Source of the DNA: Craspedostauros australis
Lineage: Eukaryota; Bacillariophyta; Bacillariophyceae; Mastogloiales; Achnanthaceae
NCBI GenBank assembly: GCA_026770025.1
Contig: JAMXDE010000031.1
Coordinates: 124,001-188,000, forward strand
Length of the DNA: 64,000 nucleotides
Direction of reading: 5' to 3'
Under the pieces are notes generated by a model. That model searched no databases, had not been told where the DNA came from, and worked only from the letters and a program-made list of their open reading frames with translations. Below, piece by piece: positions 31,829 through 42,395 of the stretch. Positions within the stretch are counted from its first letter, which is position 1. Every line of letters starts with the position of its first letter. Made by a program: the position numbers and the translations under genes.

Positions 31829-32186
31829 TCATCGAGCGATAGCGGTACTGAGACGCGTTCTTGCTCCTGACCGCTTTCTTTGGTGTGAGTTGCAGTGGCT
31901 TTGTGCCAGACAGCTTCTCATGGTAGACAGCATCGCGTGTCGACGATCTGCTTCGTCCACGGCGATTTGATTGAAGGGCCCCACGTGATGACGAATGTTT
32001 GTTGCAATGCCGTCCATCTTCATCTCTCTCATTGCTGTGCCGTTCGACGCTCTAATTTCGATATCCTCCTGATCTGTTTCGTTGTCGTGCCGATGGTGAT
32101 CGTTCATCGGAGGAATTCCTTCGCTGATCTTCGCCACATGGTGTCGATTGGCTGCGGCCACGTTGATTTGGTGTTCGCCAACTTCC

Positions 32187-33113
32187 TCAGACATGCGTTC
32201 GGGAAGGTGAGCCCTTGCGTTGGTGCAAACCAGTACCGGTGGAGTGCGCATTTGAGTTGGATTGGCGTGAACGAGAGACTGCGTTCATGTCATCCGAACT
32301 GCCAGCTGTTCGTTGGCGTCGTGATGATGGCGATGAGTCCATCGATACTTGCGCAGTTCTTCTGCGGCCGCGGTCGGACGGGCTTCGACGACTCTGCGCC
32401 GATGGCGAGCAGCGGCTTCTTCCAGAAGAGGAAGTGTGAATTGCTCCGTCACGACGATGACGCAATGACGGCGAACGCTCCACACTCTTTGATCTTGACG
32501 ATGTCGAGTGCGGCTTGCCACTGGTGTGCTGTGCGCTTCTCCGCCGATGCCGTGGCGACGGTGATATCGATGGTAATATCAATGGTGATGACGAGCCTCT
32601 TGTTTTGCTGGAATGGTGACATCGGGGCCCATTGCCAAGCACCTTGGAGATCCTTTCCTTGATCTCATCGCGCAGAGCACCCGTGCTTCATTCGCGTGAA
32701 CGTCGTTGCTTTGAGTCTTCACTTGGGCGCAACGAACTGCATGCAGATCTGTTGTGAGAAGGAGCCCCTCGTTCCTTCTTGCTCGATTTCAATTCGATTC
32801 CCAAACTCAAGGCTCCAGGATTGGATGGGGCTTGGGGTGCGGTCGAGACACCTCCGTGGTTGCGTTCGAACTGTTGATGATTGAGTTTGGATTTGGACTG
32901 CGATGATGATGACGGCGGCGGCGACGACAATGATGATGGTGATGATGGCGCCTTTGCGGATGCTTTGGTCAAGGCAAGGTCGGCCAATTGCGATGGTCGG
33001 GATTCCAGAGATGGTCGTTGCTTCGATTTGGGAGGATTGGTGAACGGCACTTCACGTAATGATGATGATTTGATCTTGAGGATGCTTTCCAACGTCGACC
33101 TGCACTTGTTCAA
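32187..33113 (-). CDS. Ser/Arg-rich hypothetical protein, interrupted by one TGA
   Basis: One minus frame is open from 33113 to 32187 except for a single TGA at 32688-32690. Above it is a Ser/Lys/Pro-rich protein containing STLESILKIKSSSLRE. Below it the frame continues LRDEIKERISKVLGN and an SR-like stretch (SPSPRHRRRS, RSPSLRHRRDG, SRRSPSDRGRRR). The LESIL phrase recurs in the adjacent frame at 33110-33940, so the two may be one gene, joined by an intron or a frameshift near 33110. SR-like tracts are common in splicing and nuclear-speckle proteins; that role is inference. A plus-strand frame over the same region (31895-32662) looks like a shadow. Confidence 0.35.
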
Positions 33114-33940
33114 CGACCAAGACTGTTGTCTCTTTCATGTGTGCGGCTGAAGGGAAAGGGGGCTGGTGTAGATGCCGCGCTCCGACCTCCAGGCGTGACA
33201 GGGACCACAGAGCTTCTCCCACCGTTCGTTGCAGCAGCACTTGTCGCAACGCCGGCGCTGTCGTCATCGTCGTCGTGGAGACTTGGCAGAATGGACAGTG
33301 ACTCCAGACGCTTGCTGCGTATCTTTTTCGTTGTCGCAACTCGAGATACAGCCGGGGTGCTGGCTGCACTCATCGCGCCTGTTATGTCTGATGTGTCTGG
33401 TGTGACTGGCATGCTGTGCCCATCCTTCGAGAATTCCAAGAATTCCAAACTCTTGCTCCTCCATTTGTCGCTGCTGGTCGTTCTGTTGGAATTCGTTTTT
33501 GGCCTTGGCCTGCGTCTCCGACTCTGGGCAAGCTTCGTCTTGTCTTGGCTGCTCCATTCGCTGGTTGCGCCAAGTGCTGGGGCTGTGGCGAAGCTGAGTC
33601 CACCTGGGGTGTTTGGCACCGGCATTGGTTTGTTGTTGATGAACTTGCTGGGATCAAGGGAGCTGAATGACATCTCGTGAGCTTGCATGTCGAGAATGTC
33701 CAGACTCTTCGCACGTGATGGTTTCACAGCCGAAGCTTTCGCATCTTGTGCTGTACTTCTATTGGCCCTGCTTGGTGTATCTGTGCTGACACTTGCACGA
33801 CAACCTGATTTTGTAGTTGTGTCGGCCTCATTGGCGACGCTGGTGGGCTTGCTCGCCTTCGATTTCGTGTCAGTCTGTTGCGGTTGCTTGGTCTCCGTTT
33901 GCTTCTCCGCTATCAGTCTGACGCCGTCCTCTTCCAGCAA
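33110..33940 (-). CDS. Ser/Thr-rich hypothetical protein with TPGG motifs
   Basis: 276 codons. Low complexity, Ser/Thr/Ala/Lys-rich. Repeated short motifs: VPNTPGGLS and VPVTPGGRSAASTP; SLDILD, SLEFLEF and RLESLSILPSL preceded by KS/RSK. The S/T-P sites and basic RSKSLE phrases would suit proline-directed phosphorylation. No fold expected over most of the length. It probably continues into the frame at 32187-33113, which repeats the LESIL motif. Function unknown. Confidence 0.45.
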   Translation of the reverse strand: MLEEDGVRLIAEKQTETKQPQQTDTKSKASKPTSVANEADTTTKSGCRASVSTDTPSRANRSTAQDAKASAVKPSRAKSLDILDMQAHEMSFSSLDPSKFINNKPMPVPNTPGGLSFATAPALGATSEWSSQDKTKLAQSRRRRPRPKTNSNRTTSSDKWRSKSLEFLEFSKDGHSMPVTPDTSDITGAMSAASTPAVSRVATTKKIRSKRLESLSILPSLHDDDDDSAGVATSAAATNGGRSSVVPVTPGGRSAASTPAPFPFSRTHERDNSLGR

Positions 33941-35276
33941 CTTCGATCGTCATGACCGCACGGGCTGGACGAAGGTTCGAACAGAGTACCTATCAGGCTG
34001 GACGCTTTGCTGTGTCAACTCCCAGAGTAGATCATACTCATGGAAGGTTCCATACTCATAGTTGTACAACGGGTGGGTCAAGATGCGGAGCAACTGGTGA
34101 GCCTTCCCACAGTTCCTCTTGGATGTCGATGCTTTGTCATCTTGTCTGATTGTTTGTCTGATTGTTTGTGTTGGTGTTTGCGTCGGTGGTGCCAATTGTG
34201 AAGGGATACGGCGCTGTTGGAGGGGTTGCCATCGCCATCATCATCGTCAAATAGAGTTGCGTTGCATGAAGACAACAGCGAGATGATGTTCGTTGTGAGT
34301 GTTTGTGTGCGTCATTGGTTGAATGAACAACGGATGACAGACAGGCGAGTACTCAACAAACGTGCCAAGAATTCTTGATGCCACCCGAAACAACGAATCT
34401 TCGATTTTGCACCATGATCCATCAAACAACATCAACATCAACACAACACAAGAGAGAAAGAAAGAGAGATGGCATCGCATGACTATGTTTGCATTGATGA
34501 AGATATCAGCCAACACTGAGACATTGAACCTCAAGCAACAAAGCAATGAAGCAATGAAGAAATCAATCAAGCAGGAAGCGGCTGCGCAAAATATGGCACA
34601 CCAACCAGAATCAACGAAGGCGACCATGGGCAAGAGACGATGCTGATGCCGATGATGATGACGCTGATGATGATGATGAATGACGAGCAGTGATGAACAG
34701 CGATCTCAAACTTGTCGCATCACTCAGAAACATCAGAAAGGAAGATATCGCACCAATTGCTCCGGAGTAGAGAAGAGCTTGGGACATGGGAAATCGCAGC
34801 GCCAACAACAGAACCAACTGTAATGGCAACAGCAACGGCAAGACATGTCATGGCCCATGGTGCGGTCTGGATTCAAGTCATCAGCAGCAGCATCCGCGCA
34901 CATAAACGTCCGATGCGCTGTCGGCAACGGAGATTCAGCACATGTTGGACAGGTGCATCCGTGAGATCGGACTCAGTGACTTCTTCCGAGACCTGCAGAG
35001 CCATCAGTTCGGAGATGTTCCTCAGTTTCCACAGCACGCACCACAACTAGCCACGCTTGTTCATACCGATGCTCAAAGCGACGCGTCGCTGCCACAAACC
35101 GCAAACGATGAGACAGAGGCACTGTCTCGTCCCATCCACAGATGAAAGAAATTGTGTGTAATGATGTCGGCGACTTCTCCCATTGCTCGTTATCTTTGTC
35201 GACCACAACGAAACCATGCAGCTGCTGGCATACGCGTGTGCCTTGCACGACATCATGCACGAACTGCACCACCACC

Positions 35277-35308
<32 letters not shown>

Positions 35309-35896
35309 CAAGCTGACAGTCGCAATAGGCTCCACTTCATCAAGTTGGACTCGATTCCTACAAGCCATGTATGATGCCCGCGGGGTCCGCCATCGTTTCC
35401 CACGCAGCTCCTTCCACATCATTGACACCAACGAACGCGGAAATCATATGATTGGCATGACAACCACGATGACAGCGGTGGCTGAACCATCGTCTTCATG
35501 TCGCATTGGCCAATGATGCTGCACACCAAACGTGCCTTACACCAACCGGGATCATCTGCAATTCATGCACAGAAGACCATGCGTATCTCGCGGATTAGCC
35601 AGACCGTGCTGCGAACGATACGGGACTGCATGGAGCAGCATGCAGAGCAGCATGCTGTGCACATCACCAAAGGCGACAGTGAAGGCATGGCGGACGCACC
35701 ATTCAATGATTGGATCTCAAGTTGCTCCAGTTCCTTTCACACAGTTATTGTCCTAATGACTATTCTGACAACTATTTTTATCCATCAACTCAATTCTGTC
35801 ATGCGTTCACTTCTCGAAGACTGCTGTTATGATTTGGTATGGTCTGACACTTCACTCCTCTTCCTCGGCAGTGCCGTCCACCACAATCACTTTGGA
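33941..35896. other. Intergenic, no gene supported
   Basis: About 2 kb. Short frames on both strands lack coherent composition. A CAC/AAC trinucleotide tract lies at about 35267-35312. Possible 5' region of the gene at 33110-33940 on the left. Confidence 0.45.
35267..35312. repeat. (CAC)n(AAC)n compound microsatellite
   Basis: About eight caccac triplets passing directly into about seven aacaac triplets. Confidence 0.9.
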
Positions 35897-36645
35897 TCAA
35901 TTGGTTCTCATAGAGCTGGTTCTCATGGAGCGGACGAAGTCCACCAATGTTGCCCAATCCATGAATGAATCCACTTGTGCTGTACCCTCATCCTCATCGA
36001 CAACGTTGTGCAGCTCCATCATGGACATACGGCTGTACTCATCATCAATACCCTCACTCTTGGCTCTCCCACTGCAAAACACCTGGATCTCCGTCATCAG
36101 TTGGGGTTGTAGAATCAGCTTGCTTAAATCTAGATGAGTGAACATATCTTTCTCACTTTCAGCTGCCATTCTCACCGCCATATCCTTCAACACCACGCAG
36201 TTGTGTTGATCGGCAAAAATCAATGCGTCTATCATGGTGTCCTCTGTGAGATGCTTGCGGGCCAACTCCGCTTCAAGAACAAGCTTGAGTCGCCAGAAGC
36301 CGAACTCGTTGGCCACAAGGATCAGCTGTTGCAGATCGTCCTGTCCATTGAGGGTGGGAGTTGGCTGATTTGCATCATCATTGTCAGTGTCGTCATGAGT
36401 GTTGCTGTCGAACGATATCTCGCCTGTGTAGATGTATTGGAGGACATGTCGAACGTGTTTTGATTGAAAGTTGGGAAGAGAGATGGCTGATTGCATGGGG
36501 GCCGTGCGGTCTTCAGTGCCATCATTCGCCTTCTGATGTTGGATTCCAGAGTTGATCAGTGTCTGAATGGATGGGACGGTGACCATGAGGACTTCGATGT
36601 TTGCCTTGATTGGTGGCTGGTCGTCGCCCTGTCCATACAAAAGAT
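35897..36645 (-). pseudogene. BTB/POZ domain of Ank-BTB copy 2, out of frame
   Basis: Reads YGQGDDQPPIKAN, LMVTVPSIQTLINSGIQ, LPNFQSKHVRHVLQYIYTGEI, an Asp/Asn-rich insert, LQQLILVANEFGFWRLKLVLEAELA, EDTMIDALIFADQHNCVVLKDMAVRMAA, then a C-terminal extension (DLSKLILQPQLMTEIQVF ... WATLVDFVRSM) that is missing from copy 1. The preceding residues NRADTIF are in the ankyrin frame, so the break sits between 36638 and 36643 where TTCTTG of copy 1 is TTTTG here (one base lost). With that base the ankyrin and BTB parts would form one protein. Confidence 0.75.
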
Positions 36646-38619
36646 GGTGTCTGCCCTGTTCTTGGTTCGGAAGGATCTGAGCCAGTCTTCTCCACTGTTG
36701 ATTTTGGTCCTCTTGTGGTTGCCGTGTTTGTGTTCATTCTCTTGCTTCTTCCGTTTCAACTGCTTTCTCAACTGTTGTTGCAGTTGTTCATTCTTGTGTT
36801 CCTTTAGCTTCAACTGTTGCTGCAGTTGTTCATTCTCTTGCTCGTTTTGTTGCGAGCGTTGTTGCAGTTGTGGGTAAGCTGAAGGCGAAACTCCTCCAAT
36901 GAGGGACTCGATACACTCCAACTTGCCGTTGCGGCATGCATAATGAAGGGGAGTGTCACGATCGTCGTCTTCGCCATTGGCGTTGGCCCCACATGATTTG
37001 ATGAGGTACTTCACACACTCAAGGTGGCCGCTGCCAAATGCAAAATGAATGGGAGTGAAACCATCGCTGGTTTTGCAGTTGATGTCCGCTTCACATGATT
37101 TGACAAGGTAATCGATACACTTCAGCTCGTCGCTGCAGTGTGCATATTGAAGGGGAGTGAAGCCATGGTTGTCTTCGCAGTTGATGTTCGCCTCAAATGA
37201 TTCGATGAGGTATTTCACACACTCCAGCTGGCCGATGCAGCATGCAAGATGAAGGGGAGTGTCACAATCGTCATCTTCGCCATTGGCGTTGGCCCCACAT
37301 GATTCGATGAGGTACTTCACACACTCCAGGTGGCCGCTGGGGCATGCAAAATGAAGGGGAGTGAAACCATCGCTGGTTTTGCCGTTGATGTTCGCCCCAC
37401 ATGATTTGACAAGGTAATCGATACACTTCAGCTCGTCGCTGCAGTGTGCATATTGAAGGGGAGTGAAGCCATGGTTGTCTTCGCAGTTGATGTTCGCCTC
37501 AAATGATTCAATGAGGTATTTCACACACTCCAGCTGGCCGATGCAGCATGCAAAATGAAGGGGAGTGTCACGATCGTCGTCTTCGCAATTGGCATTGGCC
37601 CCACATGCTTTGATGAGGTACTCGATACACTCCAGCTGGTCATAGCGGCATGCACAATGAAGGGGAGTGTCACCATGGTTGTTTTGGCAGTTGATGTTCG
37701 CCCCACATGATTCGATGAGGTACTCGATACACTCCAGATGGCCGTTGTGGCAAGCCCAATGAAGGGGAGTGGAATCATTGTTGTCTTTGCAGTTGATGTT
37801 CGCTCCACATGATTCGATGAGGTACTTCACACACTCTAGCTGGCCATCCATGAATGTGTGATGGAGGGGAGTGGAATCATTGTCGTCTTTGCAGTTGATG
37901 TTCGCCCCGCATGATTCGATGAGGTGCTTCACACACTCCAGCTGGCCGATGCGGCATGCCCAATGAAGGGGAGTCCAACCATGGTTGTTTTGGCCATTGA
38001 TGTTCGCGCCACATGATTCGATGAGGTACTTCGCACACTCCAGCTGGCCGCTGCGGCATGCCCAATGAAGGGGAGTGGAACCATTGTTGTCTTTGCAGTT
38101 GATGTTCGCCCCGCAGGATTTGATGATGTGCTCAGCCCACTCCAGCTGACCGTTCCGGCATGCCCAATGAAGGGGAGTGGAACCATTGCTGGTTTTGCCG
38201 TTGATGTTTGCCTTGCATGATTCGATGAGGTACTTCGCACACTCAAGGTGGCTGCTGCGGCATGCAAAATGAAGGGGAGTGAAACCATCGCTGGTTTTGC
38301 TGTCAATGTTCGCCTCACATGATTCGATGAGGTACTTGGCACATTGCAGCTGGCTGCTATTGCATGTCCAATGAAGGGGAGTCCAGCCATCGTCGTCTTT
38401 GCAGTTGATGTTCGCCCCACATGATTCGATGAGGTACTTCACACACTCCAGGTGGCCACGTAAGCATGCCTTATGAAGAGGAGACCGACCATAGTCGTCT
38501 TCGCAGTTGACATCAACTCCTTCGTTCCGTGTCTTGTTCTGCTTGTTCCATTCCTTTAACACTGACAAGTCACCTGCCTCGGCAGCCCAAAGGAGTTGTT
38601 TGTTTGTAACACTCTGCAT
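36556..38619 (-). CDS. Ankyrin-repeat protein, Ank-BTB copy 2 (ankyrin part)
   Basis: 687 codons with ATG at 38617-38619, starting MQSVTNKQLLWAAEAGDLSVLKEW. About 16 ankyrin units of 34 residues follow, less uniform than in copy 1 (several with C/S/W variants such as LEWAEHIIKSC and LKCIDYLVKSC). After the array comes a Gln/Glu/Lys coiled coil (NEQENEQLQQQLKLKEHKNEQLQQQL), HKRTKINSGEDWLRSF and NRADTIF, which is the beginning of the BTB domain. After that the frame is wrong and ends at 36556. Expected role: substrate selection through ankyrins, dimerisation and Cullin-3 recruitment through BTB. Confidence 0.8.
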   Translation of the reverse strand: MQSVTNKQLLWAAEAGDLSVLKEWNKQNKTRNEGVDVNCEDDYGRSPLHKACLRGHLECVKYLIESCGANINCKDDDGWTPLHWTCNSSQLQCAKYLIESCEANIDSKTSDGFTPLHFACRSSHLECAKYLIESCKANINGKTSNGSTPLHWACRNGQLEWAEHIIKSCGANINCKDNNGSTPLHWACRSGQLECAKYLIESCGANINGQNNHGWTPLHWACRIGQLECVKHLIESCGANINCKDDNDSTPLHHTFMDGQLECVKYLIESCGANINCKDNNDSTPLHWACHNGHLECIEYLIESCGANINCQNNHGDTPLHCACRYDQLECIEYLIKACGANANCEDDDRDTPLHFACCIGQLECVKYLIESFEANINCEDNHGFTPLQYAHCSDELKCIDYLVKSCGANINGKTSDGFTPLHFACPSGHLECVKYLIESCGANANGEDDDCDTPLHLACCIGQLECVKYLIESFEANINCEDNHGFTPLQYAHCSDELKCIDYLVKSCEADINCKTSDGFTPIHFAFGSGHLECVKYLIKSCGANANGEDDDRDTPLHYACRNGKLECIESLIGGVSPSAYPQLQQRSQQNEQENEQLQQQLKLKEHKNEQLQQQLRKQLKRKKQENEHKHGNHKRTKINSGEDWLRSFRTKNRADTIFCMDRATTSHQSRQTSKSSWSPSHPFRH
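36895..38530. repeat. 102-bp ankyrin-coding tandem array, copy 2
   Basis: About 16 units of 102 bases. A three-unit block (306 bases) is duplicated: the segments around 36955-37235 and 37261-37541 match almost completely. Confidence 0.9.
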
Positions 38620-41125
38620 TGTGAGAGGATGGTCGATGGTTGCTCGACGATTGACGTTGGACGATTGGTGTTGGATTGGCTGTCGAGGAAGTGCGAAGTT
38701 CGAGCTATCTATGGCAGAGATATCGATGGTGTGTCTGTGCTACCTTGTATTTGCGTGAGTACCATGCACTGTGTGATGAATATGAGTGGCAGTTCGATGT
38801 CTGTTGTTGATGTGTTGGAGTATGGGGTTGAGCGGTGTGTGCGGTTGCCTCGTTTCAATGTTCTCCCGTTTCTCTCCTCGTTTCTCTGTTTGTCTGCTTC
38901 TTGATCGCACCCTGGTTTGGGAGAGGGACCAGCGCTGTGCGGAGAGTGGGGATCCTTCCTTTTGCTGACTGCGAACTGGCGCACACAACAACGAGAAGAA
39001 GGAACAGAACACGACACACCCCCACAAGATCGCCGTTGCGAACACGAGAACACCGCAAATGGGAATCGTGGATTCTCACTTCACCACTTTTGCGTGTGCC
39101 GAGATGTTCCCAATTTCACGAATTCTGTGTGTCAATGAAGTACTTTATTAGCTTCTTTCATGAGAAGGACACGTCAGAAAGGCGTTCAAACGAGAAGGAC
39201 TGATCGTCAACTCGAAACGACCACGAAAGTGATGATGACGCCAACAGCGATGATGCGATGGGGAGAACACCAAGATGATCACAATCTCAATTGCAACCAT
39301 CGCACGTCACGATGTACGCGTATCCCCCAAGGAGTCCAATCGGCAACATGGTTGCCTGAGAACCGCACATGGGAAATGCGCGATGCATTGTACTACTACG
39401 AGTACGTATGAAGGCGCTGAAATGAACGATCGTGTTCCCAACAAGTTTGACCAGCGAGTCATCGGCGCTCCTGATGATGGAGGGATAGGATGATCCCCCA
39501 TTTCCATATGCCAATACTCCAGCATTCCATCACTCATATTGCCACAGTGGTTGTCCCATGAGCCATCAATAGACAAGAGCACCAGCATCCACGGATGCTT
39601 GCAACCACAACACAAATGGTCCCCCCACAACAGGAGGTGCTGTCGCAGTTGAGAACCTGCAACGTCCCTGAAGATGCCAAACCAGATCGATTGCTCTTGG
39701 CGAACGCCTGTGCAACATCCAAACGATCGCGCCAGGGTGTTCAAATGTATATGGCTGCTACTCTCAGCATTGGCGATGAATCCCCATCCATCTTGTGGCG
39801 TCCTCATCGTGCGAGATCTTCAAGTCTCTTCGTTCCCGTCAGTCCTCCTCTCACAAATCAGCATCTGCATCAGAATCACCAACAACTCAGACGCAAGCAA
39901 CTCAGCAAATCAATGAATATCATGCACAGCACCCACATCACAAACAAGAGCAACACCAACAGCAGCAGCATGATCGGCCAAGAACGATGCAAGAGAGAGA
40001 GAGACAAGCGTCAGCTCAGTGGACTCTGGTGCTTCACGGAATGATCACCCTTGTCGGCCCCGATGGCACCACAGCCTCCAGAAACACCCCCTCTCTTCCT
40101 TGGTCAACTCCGTCTTCACTATCCTCATGGGAGTCATGGAGTCACCCTCGAGCAGCTCCAAATGGTGCACGCCGTTGTTTACAACTACAATAGCTCACTG
40201 CAACAATGCCGCCAACATGAACGAATTAGCCTGCAATGGTGAGTATTCGTTCAATCAGTCATCACTGGACATGCTTGAAACGATCCCCTTGAGGGATGAG
40301 CAAGATAACTACGACTACGTACAATACTACCATGTAAGCTGTGAATGCAAAACATGTCGGACAACCAGAAATCTCCAACCTCCTTGAACATCAGCATCTT
40401 CCACAGCATGAGCAGCTCGTCGACAAGCGGCCGGCGAGCCCACATCGATCTACCAAACGAGTGAAACGAAAGCGATCGGCTTTCACCGTCACAATCGTCA
40501 CAGAACTCGACTCATCCAGCTGCGTCCGTCGCTGCAAGATCAATGCCACTGGGCGTCGATAGCATCGTTCCAGATTTACCTCGCATTCGACATCTGTTAG
40601 ATCACGTTCGGCCTCCAGGAACGATTTCGCGCCCTTGGACGCACCGAAATCACCTCCACCGTTGCGTCAGCGCGCGATGTTGAACCGAAACTTCGAACGC
40701 ACGACGAGTACCTCCAGCAGCCGTGGGGTGCGCAACGGCGACTGCTCCTCTTGCTCTCAGTTTGTGCGCTCCAGGCAAGAAGCCGAGCGTTGCATGGTAG
40801 AACGAAGGCACAGAAGACGAGCCTTCGGCGAACAGATCCATGGGTACGCCGCCCCTGCGCTGCAAGATATTGTCGTCAGCATCATCCAACCGACGATCCA
40901 CGTCACGTAACACTCGCCATCATGAACAAGCAACAAGCAACAGTAGAACAAACATGATCAACGAAGAGTGAGATGGTGGTGGTAATGAAGTTGGACATAG
41001 TGGTGAAGTAAAGTAGAGTGGTGTGAAGTGCTCCATGCAAGATAACATCACTTATTATAACAATGCTGATGATGATAGCGATAATGATTGACGCTGAGCA
41101 CCTTTGAAGGAGAGCAGAGTATGTG
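38620..41125. other. Intergenic; possible spliced plus-strand gene, unresolved
   Basis: The first 230 bases are the 5' flank shared with Ank-BTB copy 1. Between 39595 and 40562 several plus frames have coding-like stretches in succession (LSQLRTCNVPEDAKPDRLLLANA; PPLFLGQLRLHYPHGSHGVTLEQLQ; a basic KRPASPHRSTKRVKRKR patch), and a GTGAGT donor occurs at 40240. I cannot build a consistent gene model, and the minus frame 39307-39807 competes. Confidence 0.35.
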
Positions 41126-41912
41126 TTGGCAAGTTCCGCTCACTGAAGCCCACGATCGTGGAAGATGGTGTTGGTTGATAGTCGTTCTGTTTGCTATTTC
41201 ATTACATCAGTACTCTGATCCTCTCAGTGTCCTCTCTCTTGCCCGATGCTCTTGGCGTGTTTGTCTGTTTCGTAGATACAGTCTCTGACTATGAGTCGGT
41301 GTGCGAGATGCTCTCTCGCTACTCTTCGTATTCTCTCTCTCTCTCTTAACATCATGCATTTGTACTACATGATACTTCGTGTTTGATGTGTACTCCACAT
41401 TCGATACTCCGTTCGTTCAGTACTGGTTCCTACTCCATGAGTACTTACCATTTGAAGTTCACCTTCAGTATCCATGATCTTCATGGGTCATCGGATCTTT
41501 GTCTCCTGCTCTGATATGGAGACAGATGTCGACATGGTGACACAATGACATCCTGTCAACATCAGTAGGCGTCCTTCTGCTCTCCAGATGTCACGTTCCA
41601 TTGGTGATGCAGTAGTCTGTCAGATGATATTGTCATCTGAGGTTTAGTTGGGAAGTACCTCGAGATTCTCTTGGTACCATTGATGGATGGACGGACGATA
41701 TTTCCAATTCTCTCAGAAATCGTTGATTGCAAATTTCCTCCAGAAATTCTGCTCGGTTTCGTGTGTTCCATTTCCACTGTGATTCTGACGAATCACAGCA
41801 TACTATTGACACGAATGTCGTTGTACCGTCCAAGTGCGTATGAGAGAATAACGGGTGAACGATGCACATATTCACATACATCTCGACATATACTCACATG
41901 GACATCTTGATA
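41126..41912 (-). mobile_element. Solo copia LTR, second copy, minus orientation
   Basis: Colinear with the LTR at 24740-25539 and with the reverse complement of 56404-57188. Starts TGTTGGCAAG on the plus strand; the other terminus is catcttgata, two transitions away from the expected catctcgaca. Flanks gtatg and tttgt show no target duplication. More diverged than the LTR at 56404. Confidence 0.8.
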
Positions 41913-42395
41913 TTTGTAGCTAATACTTGTCTGTTGATGATGATTTAGCTTATAGTGTTGGTAGGGTGAAGAAACGATGTCACACAGCTTGATGGGACCC
42001 TGCACTGATGTACTTGGTTCAGTGCTTGAGGGTAGGCAATTATTGCAGTTCCTTGCTCTCCTCACATGTAGATAGACTGCAGTGCAGTTCATGACACTCA
42101 ATGGTGGCAGTCATGAAGCAATGGCAGTGGCTGGAGCTCACTCTTAGATTCCCTTGCTTGAGTTGAAGCAGGTTGGATATACACGTCAGGACTACAGCAG
42201 TAGTGCAGTAGTCATTGGCATGGAGGGAATCGAGGTATGTTGTAGTGAAAGGATCTGAGGAGCATATCCCTTACTGGACCAGCCATAAAGGATCTGTCAG
42301 ATCCATTATAAAGCCTCCGTGTTAGATTTCTACGGCTTTTTCTTACCATGTCCTACGTATAAAAACTAGTTCTGTACTTTTCTCTAAACTGGATT
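41913..42395. other. Spacer between LTR and piggyBac gene
   Basis: About 480 bases, no gene. Probably the 3' flank of the piggyBac element; I could not identify terminal inverted repeats or TTAA ends. Confidence 0.45.

Noticed and set aside
31895..32662. 255-codon plus-strand ORF
   Set aside because: Cys/His/Val-rich composition typical of the antisense of an SR-rich frame; the minus frame has coherent repeated motifs.
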